Origin: CAYRFE01 sp964423645 [NCBI: uncultured bacterium]
GTDB taxonomy: Bacteria > Macinerneyibacteriota > Macinerneyibacteria > Macinerneyibacteriales
Length of the DNA stretch: 64,000 nucleotides
Reading direction: 5' to 3'
NCBI GenBank assembly: GCA_964423645.1
Contig: CAYRFE010000016.1
Span: 19,252 to 83,251 of the forward strand
Shown here: in pieces, positions 42,789-52,298 of the stretch
Layout: each line of letters starts with the position of its first letter
Position numbering within the stretch: the stretch's first letter is position 1
The notes under the pieces: model-generated
Database searches by the model: none
What the model was told of the DNA's origin: nothing
The model's input: the letters and a program-made list of their open reading frames with translations, nothing else
Position numbers and translations under genes: made by a program

Positions 42789-44126
42789 ATGAAAAAGACC
42801 AGATTTATTTTAGCTTTAATATTTATACTTGTGAGCTGCTACGCATTTCAGAAAACTAAAGAAGACACAATTTCTATACTTACCCAAAAAGCAATTGATG
42901 GTAATGCCTCAATGCAATTCGAATTGGGAAAAATTCACTATTTTTCAGATGAAGATCTCAACCATTTTTTAAAAGCACATAAATGGTTAAGTATTTCGGC
43001 AAAACAGGGAAACAATTTCGCAAAACATTATTTAGGTAAAATGTACTACCAGGGTTTTTATGTCCCAAAAAATAAAGAGAAAGCAAAACAATACATATCG
43101 GAAAGTATTGATTCAATTATAAAAGAATCACAAAAAAACAACCCGGAAGCATTGTATTGTTTAGCTTGGAGTTATTATTACGGTCTTGGTGTAGAAAAAA
43201 ATGTTTCTAAAGCAGTAATATATTTTAAAAAAGCAGCAAAAAAAGGTCATGCAATTGCACAATATAATCTTGGGATATGTTATATTCATGGAACAGATGA
43301 CACCGTTAAAGATTATGAAAAATCCATTTACTGGATAAGAAAAGCCTCAAATAAAAAAGATCCTATGGCAGAACTATGTTTAATCTCTTTATATAAAAAT
43401 GAAATACAAGTAAATCAGATTCAAAAAAAATATTTCGAAGTCCCACTCGAAAAACGAACACAACATACAAAAAATATGATGAAAAAGCATAAAGAAACCC
43501 TTTTGTATTTAAAATACGTTGCGGACAAGGGTAATCCAATGGCTCAATATTCTCTTGCCGTTGAATTAATGTATTCAAACGAACCTGATGCTTTATATTA
43601 TCTTTATGAGTCAGCTAGACAAAGATATGTACCTGCACAATATCTTTTAGGTAATTTATTCTGTAGAAGTCCATATTTACAATTTTTAAATGAGAACTCT
43701 TTTGAAGCGGTTCGATGGCTACGAAAGGCAGCACATAACGGCCACCCCCGTGCGCAAGCAATATTAGCAGAAAAGAAAGAATCTGGATTTACTGATGATG
43801 TTTTGTCTGACAATGAAGCGGTTATATGGTTAGAACGGGCAGCAGCACAAGGTGTTCAAAGCGCATGTTCAAATCTAGCGTGGCGTTACTATCATGGCAA
43901 AGGAGTAAAAAAAGATTTAGTAAAAGCATATCTTTGGCAATCTTTCGAAAAATACTATGTTACCTGTGTTCCTACTGGAATTCCCACTATTAGAGAGGAA
44001 ATGACTGAAAAGCAAATTGAAGAAGGAGAACTATTACTTAAAAATTGGGTTGCTGTTAAAGAATTAGAACTGCTTGGAGATTTCCCCTTTCATTATATTA
44101 AAAACAAAGATCTTTATGTGAGGTAA
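42789..44126 (+). CDS. Sel1-repeat lipoprotein 1
   Basis: 445 residues. The signal MKKTRFILALIFILVSC ends in a lipobox. About eight Sel1-like repeats of 36 residues follow (ASMQFELGKIHYF, AKHYLGKMYYQGFYVPKN, AIAQYNLGICYIHG, PMAQYSLAVELMY, ACSNLAWRYYHGKGVKKD). Such solenoids bind other proteins. A short tail (GELLLKNWVAVKELELLGDF) is shared with the next gene. It is the first of a tandem pair, 4 nt apart. Confidence 0.9.
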   Translation: MKKTRFILALIFILVSCYAFQKTKEDTISILTQKAIDGNASMQFELGKIHYFSDEDLNHFLKAHKWLSISAKQGNNFAKHYLGKMYYQGFYVPKNKEKAKQYISESIDSIIKESQKNNPEALYCLAWSYYYGLGVEKNVSKAVIYFKKAAKKGHAIAQYNLGICYIHGTDDTVKDYEKSIYWIRKASNKKDPMAELCLISLYKNEIQVNQIQKKYFEVPLEKRTQHTKNMMKKHKETLLYLKYVADKGNPMAQYSLAVELMYSNEPDALYYLYESARQRYVPAQYLLGNLFCRSPYLQFLNENSFEAVRWLRKAAHNGHPRAQAILAEKKESGFTDDVLSDNEAVIWLERAAAQGVQSACSNLAWRYYHGKGVKKDLVKAYLWQSFEKYYVTCVPTGIPTIREEMTEKQIEEGELLLKNWVAVKELELLGDFPFHYIKNKDLYVR

Positions 44127-44130
44127 ATTA

Positions 44131-45453
44131 ATGAGGCTCATAAAAGCATTTTTCCTATTAAATGGAGTTATTTTCCTCCTTATTCTCGGATGTAGTCATC
44201 AACGAGATGAAAACAAAACTAACATACATAAACTTCATCAAAAGGCTCTTCGCGGTGATGAATATGCACAATTCCAACTCGGGAAAATATACTATTATCT
44301 CGAAAACGACATCTCACATTATGATAAAGCATTTAAATGGTTTTCTGAATCAGCAAAATACAACAATAGCTATGCAAAACACTACCTCGGAAGAATGTAT
44401 TACTATGGTCTTTTTGTTAATAAAAATAAAATTATTGCTAATGAATATTTTATAAGCAGTATTAATAAAATAATAAAAGACTGTAAAAGTCATAAAACGG
44501 AGGCTACTTATATTATAGGATGGTGTTTCGATAATGGTATAATTTTTCAAAAAAACTATGCTAACGCTCTGAAATGGTATACATTATCATCAGAGAAAGG
44601 GCATTCTATTGCACAATATAATCTTGGGTTATGTTATATCTTAGGGAAAGGAACCGATAAAAATATTGAAGAAGCAAAATTATTATTACAAAAATCAGCT
44701 ATGTTGAATGACCCCATGGCACAATTTTGTTTAGCATCATTATACGCCAAAAAAATTCGCTTTGAGCCAACAGATAATTACGATAATAATAATATTCCCC
44801 CGAAAGAGTCAATTGAGTTTTGGAAATGGCTTTTTAAAGCAGCAGAAAATCGATTACCAGCAGCACAGTATACTCTTAGTTATTACAATAATTACTCACG
44901 AGTAATATACAATCTTTATGAATCAGCTGAAAACGGGTATGCGCCATCACAGTTTTTATTAGGTGATATTTTAACCGGCTGTAAATATAATAAGGTAATA
45001 GAAATAAATTTCACTGAAGGCATATCCTGGCTTCGAAAAGCAGCGAACCAAGGATATTTACAAGCTCAAGAAAAACTAGGAAAAAACTTTTTCGAAGATA
45101 AAGAGGGGAAAACATACCAAATTCTTGAACAATCTGAGTCAATTAAATGGCTTGAAAAAGCAGCTGCACAAGGTTCTTACGATGCACAATATCGTTTAGC
45201 GCAATTTTACTATAATACAAAAGATTTGAATGAGCACATTCTTTTAGCATACAAATGGATCCATCAAGCAATGAAATACCGCTATTTTGAAGATCCTGAT
45301 TCCTTGAGGGAAAAAATATTACAGAATATGACAAAAGCACAGATTGAAAAAGGAAATATGCTTATGCTAAGAACCATTATTAAAAAAGAAAAGGAAATAA
45401 TTGGTGAGTATCCATATCATTTTTTATTATTAAAAGATCTGAATTCGCGGTAG
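44131..45453 (+). CDS. Sel1-repeat lipoprotein 2 (tandem paralogue)
   Basis: 440 residues. Signal and lipobox (NGVIFLLILGC) are followed by the same row of Sel1 repeats (AQFQLGKIYYY, AKHYLGRMYYYGLFVNKN, SIAQYNLGLCYILGKGTD, DAQYRLAQFYYN). It matches gene 1 along its whole length, including the end (KEKEIIGEYPYHFLLLKDL / KELELLGDFPFHYIKNKDL). This is a clear tandem duplication that has drifted apart. The 4-nt gap and GAGGT site indicate one operon. Confidence 0.9.
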   Translation: MRLIKAFFLLNGVIFLLILGCSHQRDENKTNIHKLHQKALRGDEYAQFQLGKIYYYLENDISHYDKAFKWFSESAKYNNSYAKHYLGRMYYYGLFVNKNKIIANEYFISSINKIIKDCKSHKTEATYIIGWCFDNGIIFQKNYANALKWYTLSSEKGHSIAQYNLGLCYILGKGTDKNIEEAKLLLQKSAMLNDPMAQFCLASLYAKKIRFEPTDNYDNNNIPPKESIEFWKWLFKAAENRLPAAQYTLSYYNNYSRVIYNLYESAENGYAPSQFLLGDILTGCKYNKVIEINFTEGISWLRKAANQGYLQAQEKLGKNFFEDKEGKTYQILEQSESIKWLEKAAAQGSYDAQYRLAQFYYNTKDLNEHILLAYKWIHQAMKYRYFEDPDSLREKILQNMTKAQIEKGNMLMLRTIIKKEKEIIGEYPYHFLLLKDLNSR

Positions 45454-45499
45454 AAATTAAAGCCAAATTCTGACACACATCAATTATGCAATAAAAATA

Positions 45500-45573
45500 T
45501 CGGGGTGAGAGGATTTGAACCTCCGACCACTTGCACCCCATACAAGTGCGCTACCGGACTGCGCTACACCCCG
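45500..45573 (-). tRNA. tRNA-Pro (anticodon GGG)
   Basis: A full cloverleaf: acceptor CGGGGTG / CACCCCG with discriminator A, and a T-arm GGAGG-TTCAAAT-CCTCT. The anticodon loop ATGGGGT is closed by CTTGT/GCAAG (one G-U pair), giving anticodon GGG. No CCA is encoded. Confidence 0.95.
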
Positions 45574-45596
45574 CTGGAATGTTTATAGCATGAAAA

Positions 45597-47012
45597 CTAT
45601 TGTTTATCAACAGAAAAAACTTTAATCCCCATTTTTCCGCTTTTTTTGACCGAATACATCGCTGTATCCGCCTGATACTGCACATTAAGCGGCTCTTTCG
45701 CCAGCATCGGAAAGTGGGAAATACCAATACTGACACCCAACTGGGCATTGATCTTATCTTTATTAAGAAAGGTGTGACTCTTCATATATTTAAGAATCTT
45801 TTCGGCAACAACAGATGCTTCATTTATACTGCGTTCACGCAATAATATGATGAACTCATCTCCGCCGTAACGAAACGCATAATCAGTATTTGATAAAAAC
45901 GAACGTAAAACATTTGCAAACTCAATTAATGCCGCACTGCCGTATTTATGCCCGTAAGTATCATTTATCATTTTAAAATTATCCAGATCCATAAATAGAA
46001 ATGCAAATGATGTCTCTGTCTCGACAAATTTATCCATAACCAAGTGAAGTTTCCTGAAATTGAACAGTCCTGTAAGGTGGTCAAGGAGAGTCAACGAATA
46101 GGTTTTTTCTAACAAATATGTATTTTGAATGGCGACAGCTGCCTGCTCCACAAGAATCTCAACAATTTTCATATCATCTTCTATGAAAAACCGATCATTT
46201 TTCTTATTAACAACCTCAACGACGCCAAGGAGGTCCTTATGATACACGATCGGCACACAAATAACGCTTCGTGTCGCAAATTCAACCTTTTCGTCGACCC
46301 CTTTGAAAAATCGGTCATCTTGACGCGTATCTTTCACCAATACACTTTTTTTATTCTCAGCCGCCCATCCGACGATACCTGTTCCGTACGGAATACTCAT
46401 ACCCATCAGTTGTTTTGACTTTTCACCAATGACAAATTTAAAATCAAGGGTATTCTTGTCATGGTTATACATGAGCAATGACCATCCTTCAGCCTCAACC
46501 AGATCACCCACTTTTTCCATAAGTTTGAGCAATATCTCGTCTAGTTTTATCGTTGAGTTGAGTGTCTTGCTTACTTCATTGATCATTTTGAGTTGATGAA
46601 CTTTTTTCCTGAGTGATTTTAACAGAAGCTCATTCTCACGCGTCAATTTATATTGAAAAAGCCCTTCCTTCACGCTTGCGACAAGTTCAAGTTCATCAAA
46701 CGGTCGTGTTAAAAAATAACGCACTCCCATTCTCATGGCCTTTCGTAAACCGTCGGCAGAACTCTTCGTGGAAATAATAACAAGCGGCATTGCTGAGTTT
46801 TTCTTAGCAACTACCCGTTCGATAAAACTCATTTCTTCATCAAGAGAAGTCTCAAGACTTAGAATCAATAAATGAATGACATCCTGTTTGAGGTAATCGA
46901 GAAGCACCTTTTTGTCTTTGATAATAACCGGATTAAAACCGTTCTTCGCCATAATGAGCGGTAATGCAAGTACATCTTCTGTTTTTGTATACAATGCAAC
47001 GGTATAATTCAT
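45597..47012 (-). CDS. REC-like/GAF/GGDEF diguanylate cyclase
   Basis: 471 residues. Residues 1-120 fold like a receiver (GVRYFLTRPFDELELVASV), but the phospho-Asp position reads LLILSLE, so it is probably not phosphorylated. Residues 145-300 are a GAF domain (SVICVPIVYHKDLLGVVEVVNKK). The GGDEF domain (LLDHLTGLFNFRKL, FMDLDNFKMINDTYGHK, FRYGGDEFIILL) is intact. The RxxD inhibitory site is lost (SNTD at that place). It should make c-di-GMP in the cytoplasm under control of a small ligand. Its ATG overlaps the phosphoesterase stop by 4 nt. Confidence 0.92.
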   Translation of the reverse strand: MNYTVALYTKTEDVLALPLIMAKNGFNPVIIKDKKVLLDYLKQDVIHLLILSLETSLDEEMSFIERVVAKKNSAMPLVIISTKSSADGLRKAMRMGVRYFLTRPFDELELVASVKEGLFQYKLTRENELLLKSLRKKVHQLKMINEVSKTLNSTIKLDEILLKLMEKVGDLVEAEGWSLLMYNHDKNTLDFKFVIGEKSKQLMGMSIPYGTGIVGWAAENKKSVLVKDTRQDDRFFKGVDEKVEFATRSVICVPIVYHKDLLGVVEVVNKKNDRFFIEDDMKIVEILVEQAAVAIQNTYLLEKTYSLTLLDHLTGLFNFRKLHLVMDKFVETETSFAFLFMDLDNFKMINDTYGHKYGSAALIEFANVLRSFLSNTDYAFRYGGDEFIILLRERSINEASVVAEKILKYMKSHTFLNKDKINAQLGVSIGISHFPMLAKEPLNVQYQADTAMYSVKKSGKMGIKVFSVDKQ

Positions 47013-47494
47013 AGGGGTATTATACTACATTCTGTACAAATTGCACCATCAATTTTTAGTTCTGCAAAACTTTTATAGGGAGCAAACCGTTTATCAGAAG
47101 GAGAACCGGGGTTAAGAATAATCTTGGTGGTATCACGACGTATGATCGGATAGTGCGTATGCCCGTAAATAAGTACATCCCATTCGTCTTCATGAAATGA
47201 CATACGTACCGATTCTTCAACAAACGCCGGTGCGCCCCATCCATGCATAAGCGCAATACGTATCGATTCGACCGTGAATAATCGACGTACCGGTATTAAT
47301 GACGAAAGGGGAACAACATCCATGTTCCCCATCACGCCGATAATTTCTTTACCGAATGACTGCATATACTCAAAATAATCCACAGAAGAAAAATCACCCG
47401 CATGGATTATCAAATCACAAGCATCTATACGGGCGGTTACAATGTCAGGTAATCGGAGTGAATGGGTGTCGGATAAAACGACAACCGAGGTCAT
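47009..47494 (-). CDS. Metallophosphoesterase (YfcE/MJ0936 type)
   Basis: 161 residues. VVLSDTHS, LIIHAGDF, GVMGNMD, ALMHGW and IYGHTHYP are the metal-binding motifs of the small calcineurin-like phosphoesterases, and NPGS follows as expected. It is probably a cytoplasmic phosphodiesterase; the natural substrate is unknown. Its start touches the stop of the 32-residue ribosome-associated gene, and its end overlaps the GGDEF gene by 4 nt. Confidence 0.92.
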   Translation of the reverse strand: MTSVVVLSDTHSLRLPDIVTARIDACDLIIHAGDFSSVDYFEYMQSFGKEIIGVMGNMDVVPLSSLIPVRRLFTVESIRIALMHGWGAPAFVEESVRMSFHEDEWDVLIYGHTHYPIIRRDTTKIILNPGSPSDKRFAPYKSFAELKIDGAICTECSIIPL

Positions 47495-47593
47495 CTACCG
47501 CTTCCACTCGTTTTTATGACGATTTAAACGTGCTTTCTTTTTACGTTTATGCTTATTGATTTTAGCTTTTCTTCTTTTTTTAATTGAACCCAT
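47495..47593 (-). CDS. AURKAIP1/COX24-domain small basic protein
   Basis: 32 residues, beginning MGSIKKRRKAKINKHKRKK and ending RLNRHKNEWKR. This very basic pattern matches the small bacterial proteins named after the AURKAIP1/COX24 domain, thought to be ribosome-associated. An excellent AAGGAGGTG site lies before the ATG. The stop is directly followed by the phosphoesterase start. It sits between an HU/IHF gene and the phosphoesterase. Confidence 0.85.
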   Translation of the reverse strand: MGSIKKRRKAKINKHKRKKKARLNRHKNEWKR

Positions 47594-47607
47594 GTATACA
47601 CACCTCC

Positions 47608-47892
47608 TTACTTTTTAGTATTAACCCGTTCTTTTAATTTCGGAGACGGTTTAAACGACGGAATAGTTTTTTGAGGAACCTGGATCTTTTCATCAGAATG
47701 CGGATTACGTGCAACTCGTGCTTTACGGGTCAATGTACGAAAGGTTCCAAACCCGCGTAATTCCACAGTGTCCTTCCCCTCCAGCGCCTCAGATACCGAA
47801 TCAAATAAAATATCGACAATTGCTATAGCATCTTTTTTGCTTATGAAATCATACTGCTCAATAATTTTGTCTGCCAGATCACTTTTTGTCAT
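47608..47892 (-). CDS. HU/IHF family DNA-binding protein
   Basis: 94 residues. MTKSDLADKIIEQ, the body ELRGFGTFRTLTRKARVARNP and the end PSFKPSPKLKERVN are those of the HU/IHF family; the longer tail and GFGTF are closer to IHF. It binds and bends DNA as a dimer. The promoter at 47956-47984 gives it its own transcription start within the longer operon. Confidence 0.95.
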   Translation of the reverse strand: MTKSDLADKIIEQYDFISKKDAIAIVDILFDSVSEALEGKDTVELRGFGTFRTLTRKARVARNPHSDEKIQVPQKTIPSFKPSPKLKERVNTKK

Positions 47893-47955
47893 AACTTCCC
47901 CCCCTTTACATCGCGTAAAGTCGCCCTGCCATAATTGGTTTTTTCGCGCTCAGGA

Positions 47956-47984
47956 AACATATCACAGTGTCGATATGCTGTCAA
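47956..47984 (-). promoter_or_regulatory. Internal promoter of the HU-like gene
   Basis: Minus strand: TTGACA, 17 nt, TATGTT, directly after the stop of the upstream unknown gene at 47987. Confidence 0.65.
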
Positions 47985-47986
47985 GT

Positions 47987-48259
47987 TTAAATAGAGTTAT
48001 CAGTTAAGAATTTTTGTATCTCTTTTCGAAGCAACGGAAACCGCTTCGGAAGCACGACACATTGACCGTTGATCACAACATCTTTATCGGTCACTAACAA
48101 CACGGGCACAGAGTTCTCTGGCTCATGCCGCACATCGGTCAGATCACTGATGCATACACGGCCTTCGTGTTCAGAAAATGATTTCCCCAATGATATCAAA
48201 CAACGCACGACTCCACGTCGAACCGATACATCACTAATCGTGATGTGCACATTATTCAT
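47987..48259 (-). CDS. Unknown 90-residue protein in the coiled-coil operon
   Basis: Begins MNNVHITISDVSVRRGVVRC and ends PLLRKEIQKFLTDNSI. Alternating hydrophobic stretches (VPVLLVTDKDVVI) are compatible with a small alpha/beta fold, perhaps a degenerate receiver. No family is recognised. The ATG at 48259 overlaps the stop of the inositol monophosphatase gene by 8 nt, which supports real translation. Confidence 0.7.
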   Translation of the reverse strand: MNNVHITISDVSVRRGVVRCLISLGKSFSEHEGRVCISDLTDVRHEPENSVPVLLVTDKDVVINGQCVVLPKRFPLLRKEIQKFLTDNSI

Positions 48260-49040
48260 CACTATACGACGATAAACATGCGGCAAGTTCATTATGAACA
48301 AGCCCGTTCGATGTTAAAATAAAAGAATGCCGCGGTTTCCACTCAGATCGATCAAAACAAGTTGCCAACCCGCCTGCTTCGCGAACAAGCAGTGCTCCCG
48401 CTGCCATATCCCATACTTTCAGCCCTGTCTCCCAATAGCCATCAAAACGACCGCACGCAACATACGCAAGGTCCAAAGCGGCAGCACCAAAACGTCGTGT
48501 TCCGCGAGATTTAACAGTCACTCTGCCGAAATTATCAAGATTATTATAATTTGACGCGGTGAGCGTATACGAAAAACCGGTTGCGTATATCCCGTCAGCC
48601 ATTGTTTTGTTTTTTGAGACATTGATTGTTTGTCCGTTTAGAAAAGCCCCTTCACCGGCAACCGCATAGAACAATTCATCACGAAGAGGGTCATAGACTA
48701 TTCCGAATTCAGGATCATGGTCAATTAATGCTATCGTCACGCAAAAATGCGGGATACTAAATGAAAAATTATTCGTCCCGTCCAACGGATCTATAACCCA
48801 GTATCGCCCGTCAGGAAGGCTCCCGCCCGCTTCTTCGCCCAGTATAGGAACGTTAAATCGGGAAAGAAAACGTGTCAATAATTCCTCAGATATAAAATCA
48901 TACTTGGTAACTAATTCCCTGCCGTCTTTTTTTTTGATGCTTTTATCTGATTCATAAAAGCCCTGCCGTAGCAGGGCTCCTGCTTCTCGAACTGCATTAC
49001 AACACGCAGTGATATCATTTGAAGAAAGAAAACTACTCAT
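48252..49040 (-). CDS. Inositol monophosphatase family protein
   Basis: 262 residues. The metal sites are ILGEEAGG (Glu69/70), IDPLDGTNNF (Asp84, Asp87) and a later WDMAAGALLVREAGG. The family removes phosphate from inositol 1-phosphate or related sugars (SuhB, CysQ-like). Any of these is possible here. The ATG overlaps the end of the coiled-coil gene by 8 nt. The length is normal. Confidence 0.92.
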   Translation of the reverse strand: MSSFLSSNDITACCNAVREAGALLRQGFYESDKSIKKKDGRELVTKYDFISEELLTRFLSRFNVPILGEEAGGSLPDGRYWVIDPLDGTNNFSFSIPHFCVTIALIDHDPEFGIVYDPLRDELFYAVAGEGAFLNGQTINVSKNKTMADGIYATGFSYTLTASNYNNLDNFGRVTVKSRGTRRFGAAALDLAYVACGRFDGYWETGLKVWDMAAGALLVREAGGLATCFDRSEWKPRHSFILTSNGLVHNELAACLSSYSDE

Positions 49041-52000
49041 TTTTTAATTTAACATCGGCTTCACGTAAAAGGAATTCCAGTTTTTGGGTAATCTCAACCG
49101 CACGATCAATTTTTGAACTTTCTTCCTTAATAAGATTCAGTCGAATGTTCAAGTCTTCCATCATCATATTCATAAGATCGATCTTTTTATCAATAGTATC
49201 AAAAACCTCTTTTTTTGCCACCAACTTGCTCATCTTGGTCTCAATATCTTTATATGTGGTCGCCACTTGTTCGATTTTTGATTGCTCATCGAGGAAAAAG
49301 TGTTTCTTCTTTTCAAGTTCAAGAATCGTTTCATTGGATTCGTTGATCATCGTACTGATCATTTCGTATTTACGCTCGGCATTTTCAATGAACAGGTCGT
49401 ATTTATCAAGACGGGACATATCCGATGTCAATGATTCAAGCCGTTTGTCCACCGATTCCAGTTTTTGTTCATAATTTTTTAAACGTGCTTCATCTTTGGT
49501 CACACGATTGATACGTTCATCAAGTCGATCACTCAAAGAACTCAACATCTTCACGCGATCATCAAGGTCGGCAACAACCGAATGCTTTTCATCGATATCT
49601 TTATATCTTTTTTTCAATTCGTCGGTCTTAGAATCTATTGCCGTTAACGATGAGGAAAGAGAATCTGATTTGGTAAGCAGATCTTGCACAACACCCATCT
49701 GTGATTTGGTTTTATCACAAATCCCAGAGAGATCTTTTTCAAGCTGAATAGCAATGAGGTGCTTTTGTTCTATACCGGATTCAAGTGCAGTAAGATTTTC
49801 CGCCATATCGGTAATACTTTTCATACGGGCATCATATTTCATAAGATTCGATTCAATGCTTGCCAGATCACGCTCAACGGTATCAATTTTAGAGGCATGT
49901 ACCTGCAACTCGCTTAATACGATCTGCATACTTTCGATCTGCTTTTGCATCATCTCAAGATCAACATTACGTGCAAGTTGTGTTTCGATTTTTTTATCGA
50001 CATCATCTACCGTGGATGCCAATGAAGTCACTTTACTGTAAACCGACTGAACATGTTGTTCACGTCCGATTATTTGATCATACTTTTCAATGATACCCTT
50101 GTGCTGAACCGTAATTTCATTCACCAATTTTTCGACATCTTTTACGGTCTTCGTTTTGGCGTAGAAATCATCGATCTTTGAGCTGACCGTTTGGTACGCA
50201 TCATTGAATAACTGCGCTCGTTCATCCATCGAACGAAGGATATCCATTTTTTTCGTCACCGCATCGATTCGAGGCTCCATCGTCTTCAATACATTACCGA
50301 GAGAATCTACTTTTTTGGTATATTCATTCGTAAGAATCGTTTTTTCCTCCAGAATTGCCATATGTTTCGTGACTTCTGCCTGCTTAAGAGAAAGGCTTGA
50401 GAATTCTTGCTGTATCTCGGTTATTTCATGCTGTCGACTGCTTACGGCAGTAATTGATTCATCGACGACCGCAACGTATTCGGCGATTTCTTTTATTTTG
50501 TCGTTAAAACCCTTCACGGTCTCAGAATAATCCCCGAGACGGGCGACATCAAGCTGAACTTTGCCAATTTCATCTTTTATACCGGATAGGCGATCGTTGT
50601 AGATATCAAATAAACGCTCATGCCCTTTAATATCGTCAATGGTTGAGGAAAATTCTCGTTCCACCTGTTTGATCTGATCGAGGCGATCGGAAAGATCGGA
50701 GATAACCGCCTTCTTATCTTCCAGAACACGAATTTGAACCATAATATCGTCATACATCCCATGAATACCGCTGATCTGCGTTTCAAGATCTTTTGAAATT
50801 TTATTTTGCTCCTGAAGCGTTTTGATTTTCGTATCATTTTCCCATAAAAGCGTATTCAGTTTTGCCGAATCAGCGTTTGCTTTATCGATATTTTCTTTCA
50901 TTTGATTGAGAAGTTTGAGCTTTGCCTTCACATACTCGGCAAGACGGTTTAACGTCTCAATCTCTCCCTTTACAGACTGATACATTTCTTTTTCTTGTTC
51001 AAGAACGCCGATATTCTTATTTAACTCAGCAATACGCACATCGTATGCATCAAACGTTTGATTGGATTGTGTAAGACTTTTATCAAGGTCATCAAACACT
51101 TTCGCGACGTACCCTTCTTTGTCTTTAATGAGTGTGTTGAAATCTTCAATTATTTTTTCACGTTGTTGTTGCGCGAATTGCAAGAAATCGTCAGTTTTTT
51201 TCGTCGCGGTATTCACCATTTTATCTAATGTTTTTGTCTTTTCTTCAACAACAATAACTTTCTCTTCAAAACCGGTGATTTTTTTACCGCATGCTTCGAC
51301 TGTCTTAAATTGTTCGATAAGCGCCGAGATTTGTTGTTCAATTGCATTGGTCTTGTTACCAACATCGCTTGCTTTCTTTTCGGTATCATCAAAACGTTGA
51401 TTCAAGGCAAGAAGGGTATGCTCCGCCTTATCTTTGGTCGCATCAAATGCCGTGGAATATTTCGAGAGATTCTCTCCGAAAACCGCCATGTCTTTTTCGA
51501 TACGCGCAAGCATGGAGTCAACCTTTTGCGCCGCGTCGGCTTTTACTTGTAATTTTTCAATATCACCGGTAATTTTTTGTGCACGCTCATGTTCGGCTGA
51601 AAATTGTACGCCGATCGCTGCAATTTCTTTACGAAACTTTTCAATCGATGTCTCAAAGGTATGTATCTCTTTTCGTTCCTGATCTATTTCGCGAGTTATC
51701 AGTACTCGTTCCTTTTTGGTCGCGTCGATATCGGCAGTGATACGTGAAATAGACTCATCCAATTTGGATATGCTTTTTTGCATCGTATCAAATTTAGTAT
51801 CATAGACGCGGGTATCTTTGTCGATCGTTTTAAAGGTCTCCGAAAGATTCCTGCTTTTTTCAACAATACGTTCGTACTGTTCAATATTTCGTTCAATATC
51901 TTTGAATTTTTTGAATTTACCGTTGAGGTCCGATTCGCGCATAATGACCTGCTGTTGCAGTTTTTCAAGATCGCGTTGCCGCTCATCAAGTTCTTTTACA

Positions 52001-52056
52001 ATACGGTTATACTCTTTGCGGATATCTTCAGGCATTACAGCTTCATTTTTTGACAT
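49033..52056 (-). CDS. Very long coiled-coil protein, SpiroCoCo type
   Basis: 1007 residues that are almost wholly heptad-rich, with repeating E/K/L/I phrases (DERQRDLEKLQQQVIMRESDLN, ISKLDESISRITADIDATKK, ELNKNIGVLEQEKEMYQSVK) and no membrane segment or enzyme motif. Such giant cytoplasmic coiled coils are characteristic of spirochaetes and may be filament or scaffold proteins. The function is unproven. It starts an operon of seven genes through IMPase, HU and GGDEF. The promoter lies about 45-70 nt upstream. Confidence 0.85.
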   Translation of the reverse strand: MSKNEAVMPEDIRKEYNRIVKELDERQRDLEKLQQQVIMRESDLNGKFKKFKDIERNIEQYERIVEKSRNLSETFKTIDKDTRVYDTKFDTMQKSISKLDESISRITADIDATKKERVLITREIDQERKEIHTFETSIEKFRKEIAAIGVQFSAEHERAQKITGDIEKLQVKADAAQKVDSMLARIEKDMAVFGENLSKYSTAFDATKDKAEHTLLALNQRFDDTEKKASDVGNKTNAIEQQISALIEQFKTVEACGKKITGFEEKVIVVEEKTKTLDKMVNTATKKTDDFLQFAQQQREKIIEDFNTLIKDKEGYVAKVFDDLDKSLTQSNQTFDAYDVRIAELNKNIGVLEQEKEMYQSVKGEIETLNRLAEYVKAKLKLLNQMKENIDKANADSAKLNTLLWENDTKIKTLQEQNKISKDLETQISGIHGMYDDIMVQIRVLEDKKAVISDLSDRLDQIKQVEREFSSTIDDIKGHERLFDIYNDRLSGIKDEIGKVQLDVARLGDYSETVKGFNDKIKEIAEYVAVVDESITAVSSRQHEITEIQQEFSSLSLKQAEVTKHMAILEEKTILTNEYTKKVDSLGNVLKTMEPRIDAVTKKMDILRSMDERAQLFNDAYQTVSSKIDDFYAKTKTVKDVEKLVNEITVQHKGIIEKYDQIIGREQHVQSVYSKVTSLASTVDDVDKKIETQLARNVDLEMMQKQIESMQIVLSELQVHASKIDTVERDLASIESNLMKYDARMKSITDMAENLTALESGIEQKHLIAIQLEKDLSGICDKTKSQMGVVQDLLTKSDSLSSSLTAIDSKTDELKKRYKDIDEKHSVVADLDDRVKMLSSLSDRLDERINRVTKDEARLKNYEQKLESVDKRLESLTSDMSRLDKYDLFIENAERKYEMISTMINESNETILELEKKKHFFLDEQSKIEQVATTYKDIETKMSKLVAKKEVFDTIDKKIDLMNMMMEDLNIRLNLIKEESSKIDRAVEITQKLEFLLREADVKLKNE

Positions 52057-52099
52057 AATTAAAAACCTCCCGTGATAATTTTACATATCTGTGGCTACT

Positions 52100-52127
52100 A
52101 TTATAGATAAGATGGTAAAAAAATCAA
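52100..52127 (-). promoter_or_regulatory. Promoter of the coiled-coil operon
   Basis: Minus strand: TTGATT, 16 nt, TATAAT. GGGAGG lies before the ATG at 52056. Confidence 0.65.
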
Positions 52128-52298
52128 CTGTTTTTATGCGCTTGTATAAAAGAAAAACACATTGTACCAGCTCCAAACTTGTGTGAATCATGTCAGATTA
52201 TTGCATTTATTGAAATGTAGTGGTTACAAGATCTCGTCCTTGTCCGTCCCTTTGTTATTTCTATTGACGTGTACCCATCCTCGGGTTATTCTATCGAT

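Noticed and set aside
49019-52075. Many open plus-strand frames opposite the coiled-coil gene
   Set aside because: They are antisense shadows of Glu/Lys-rich codons, rich in Ser and Phe, without start signals.
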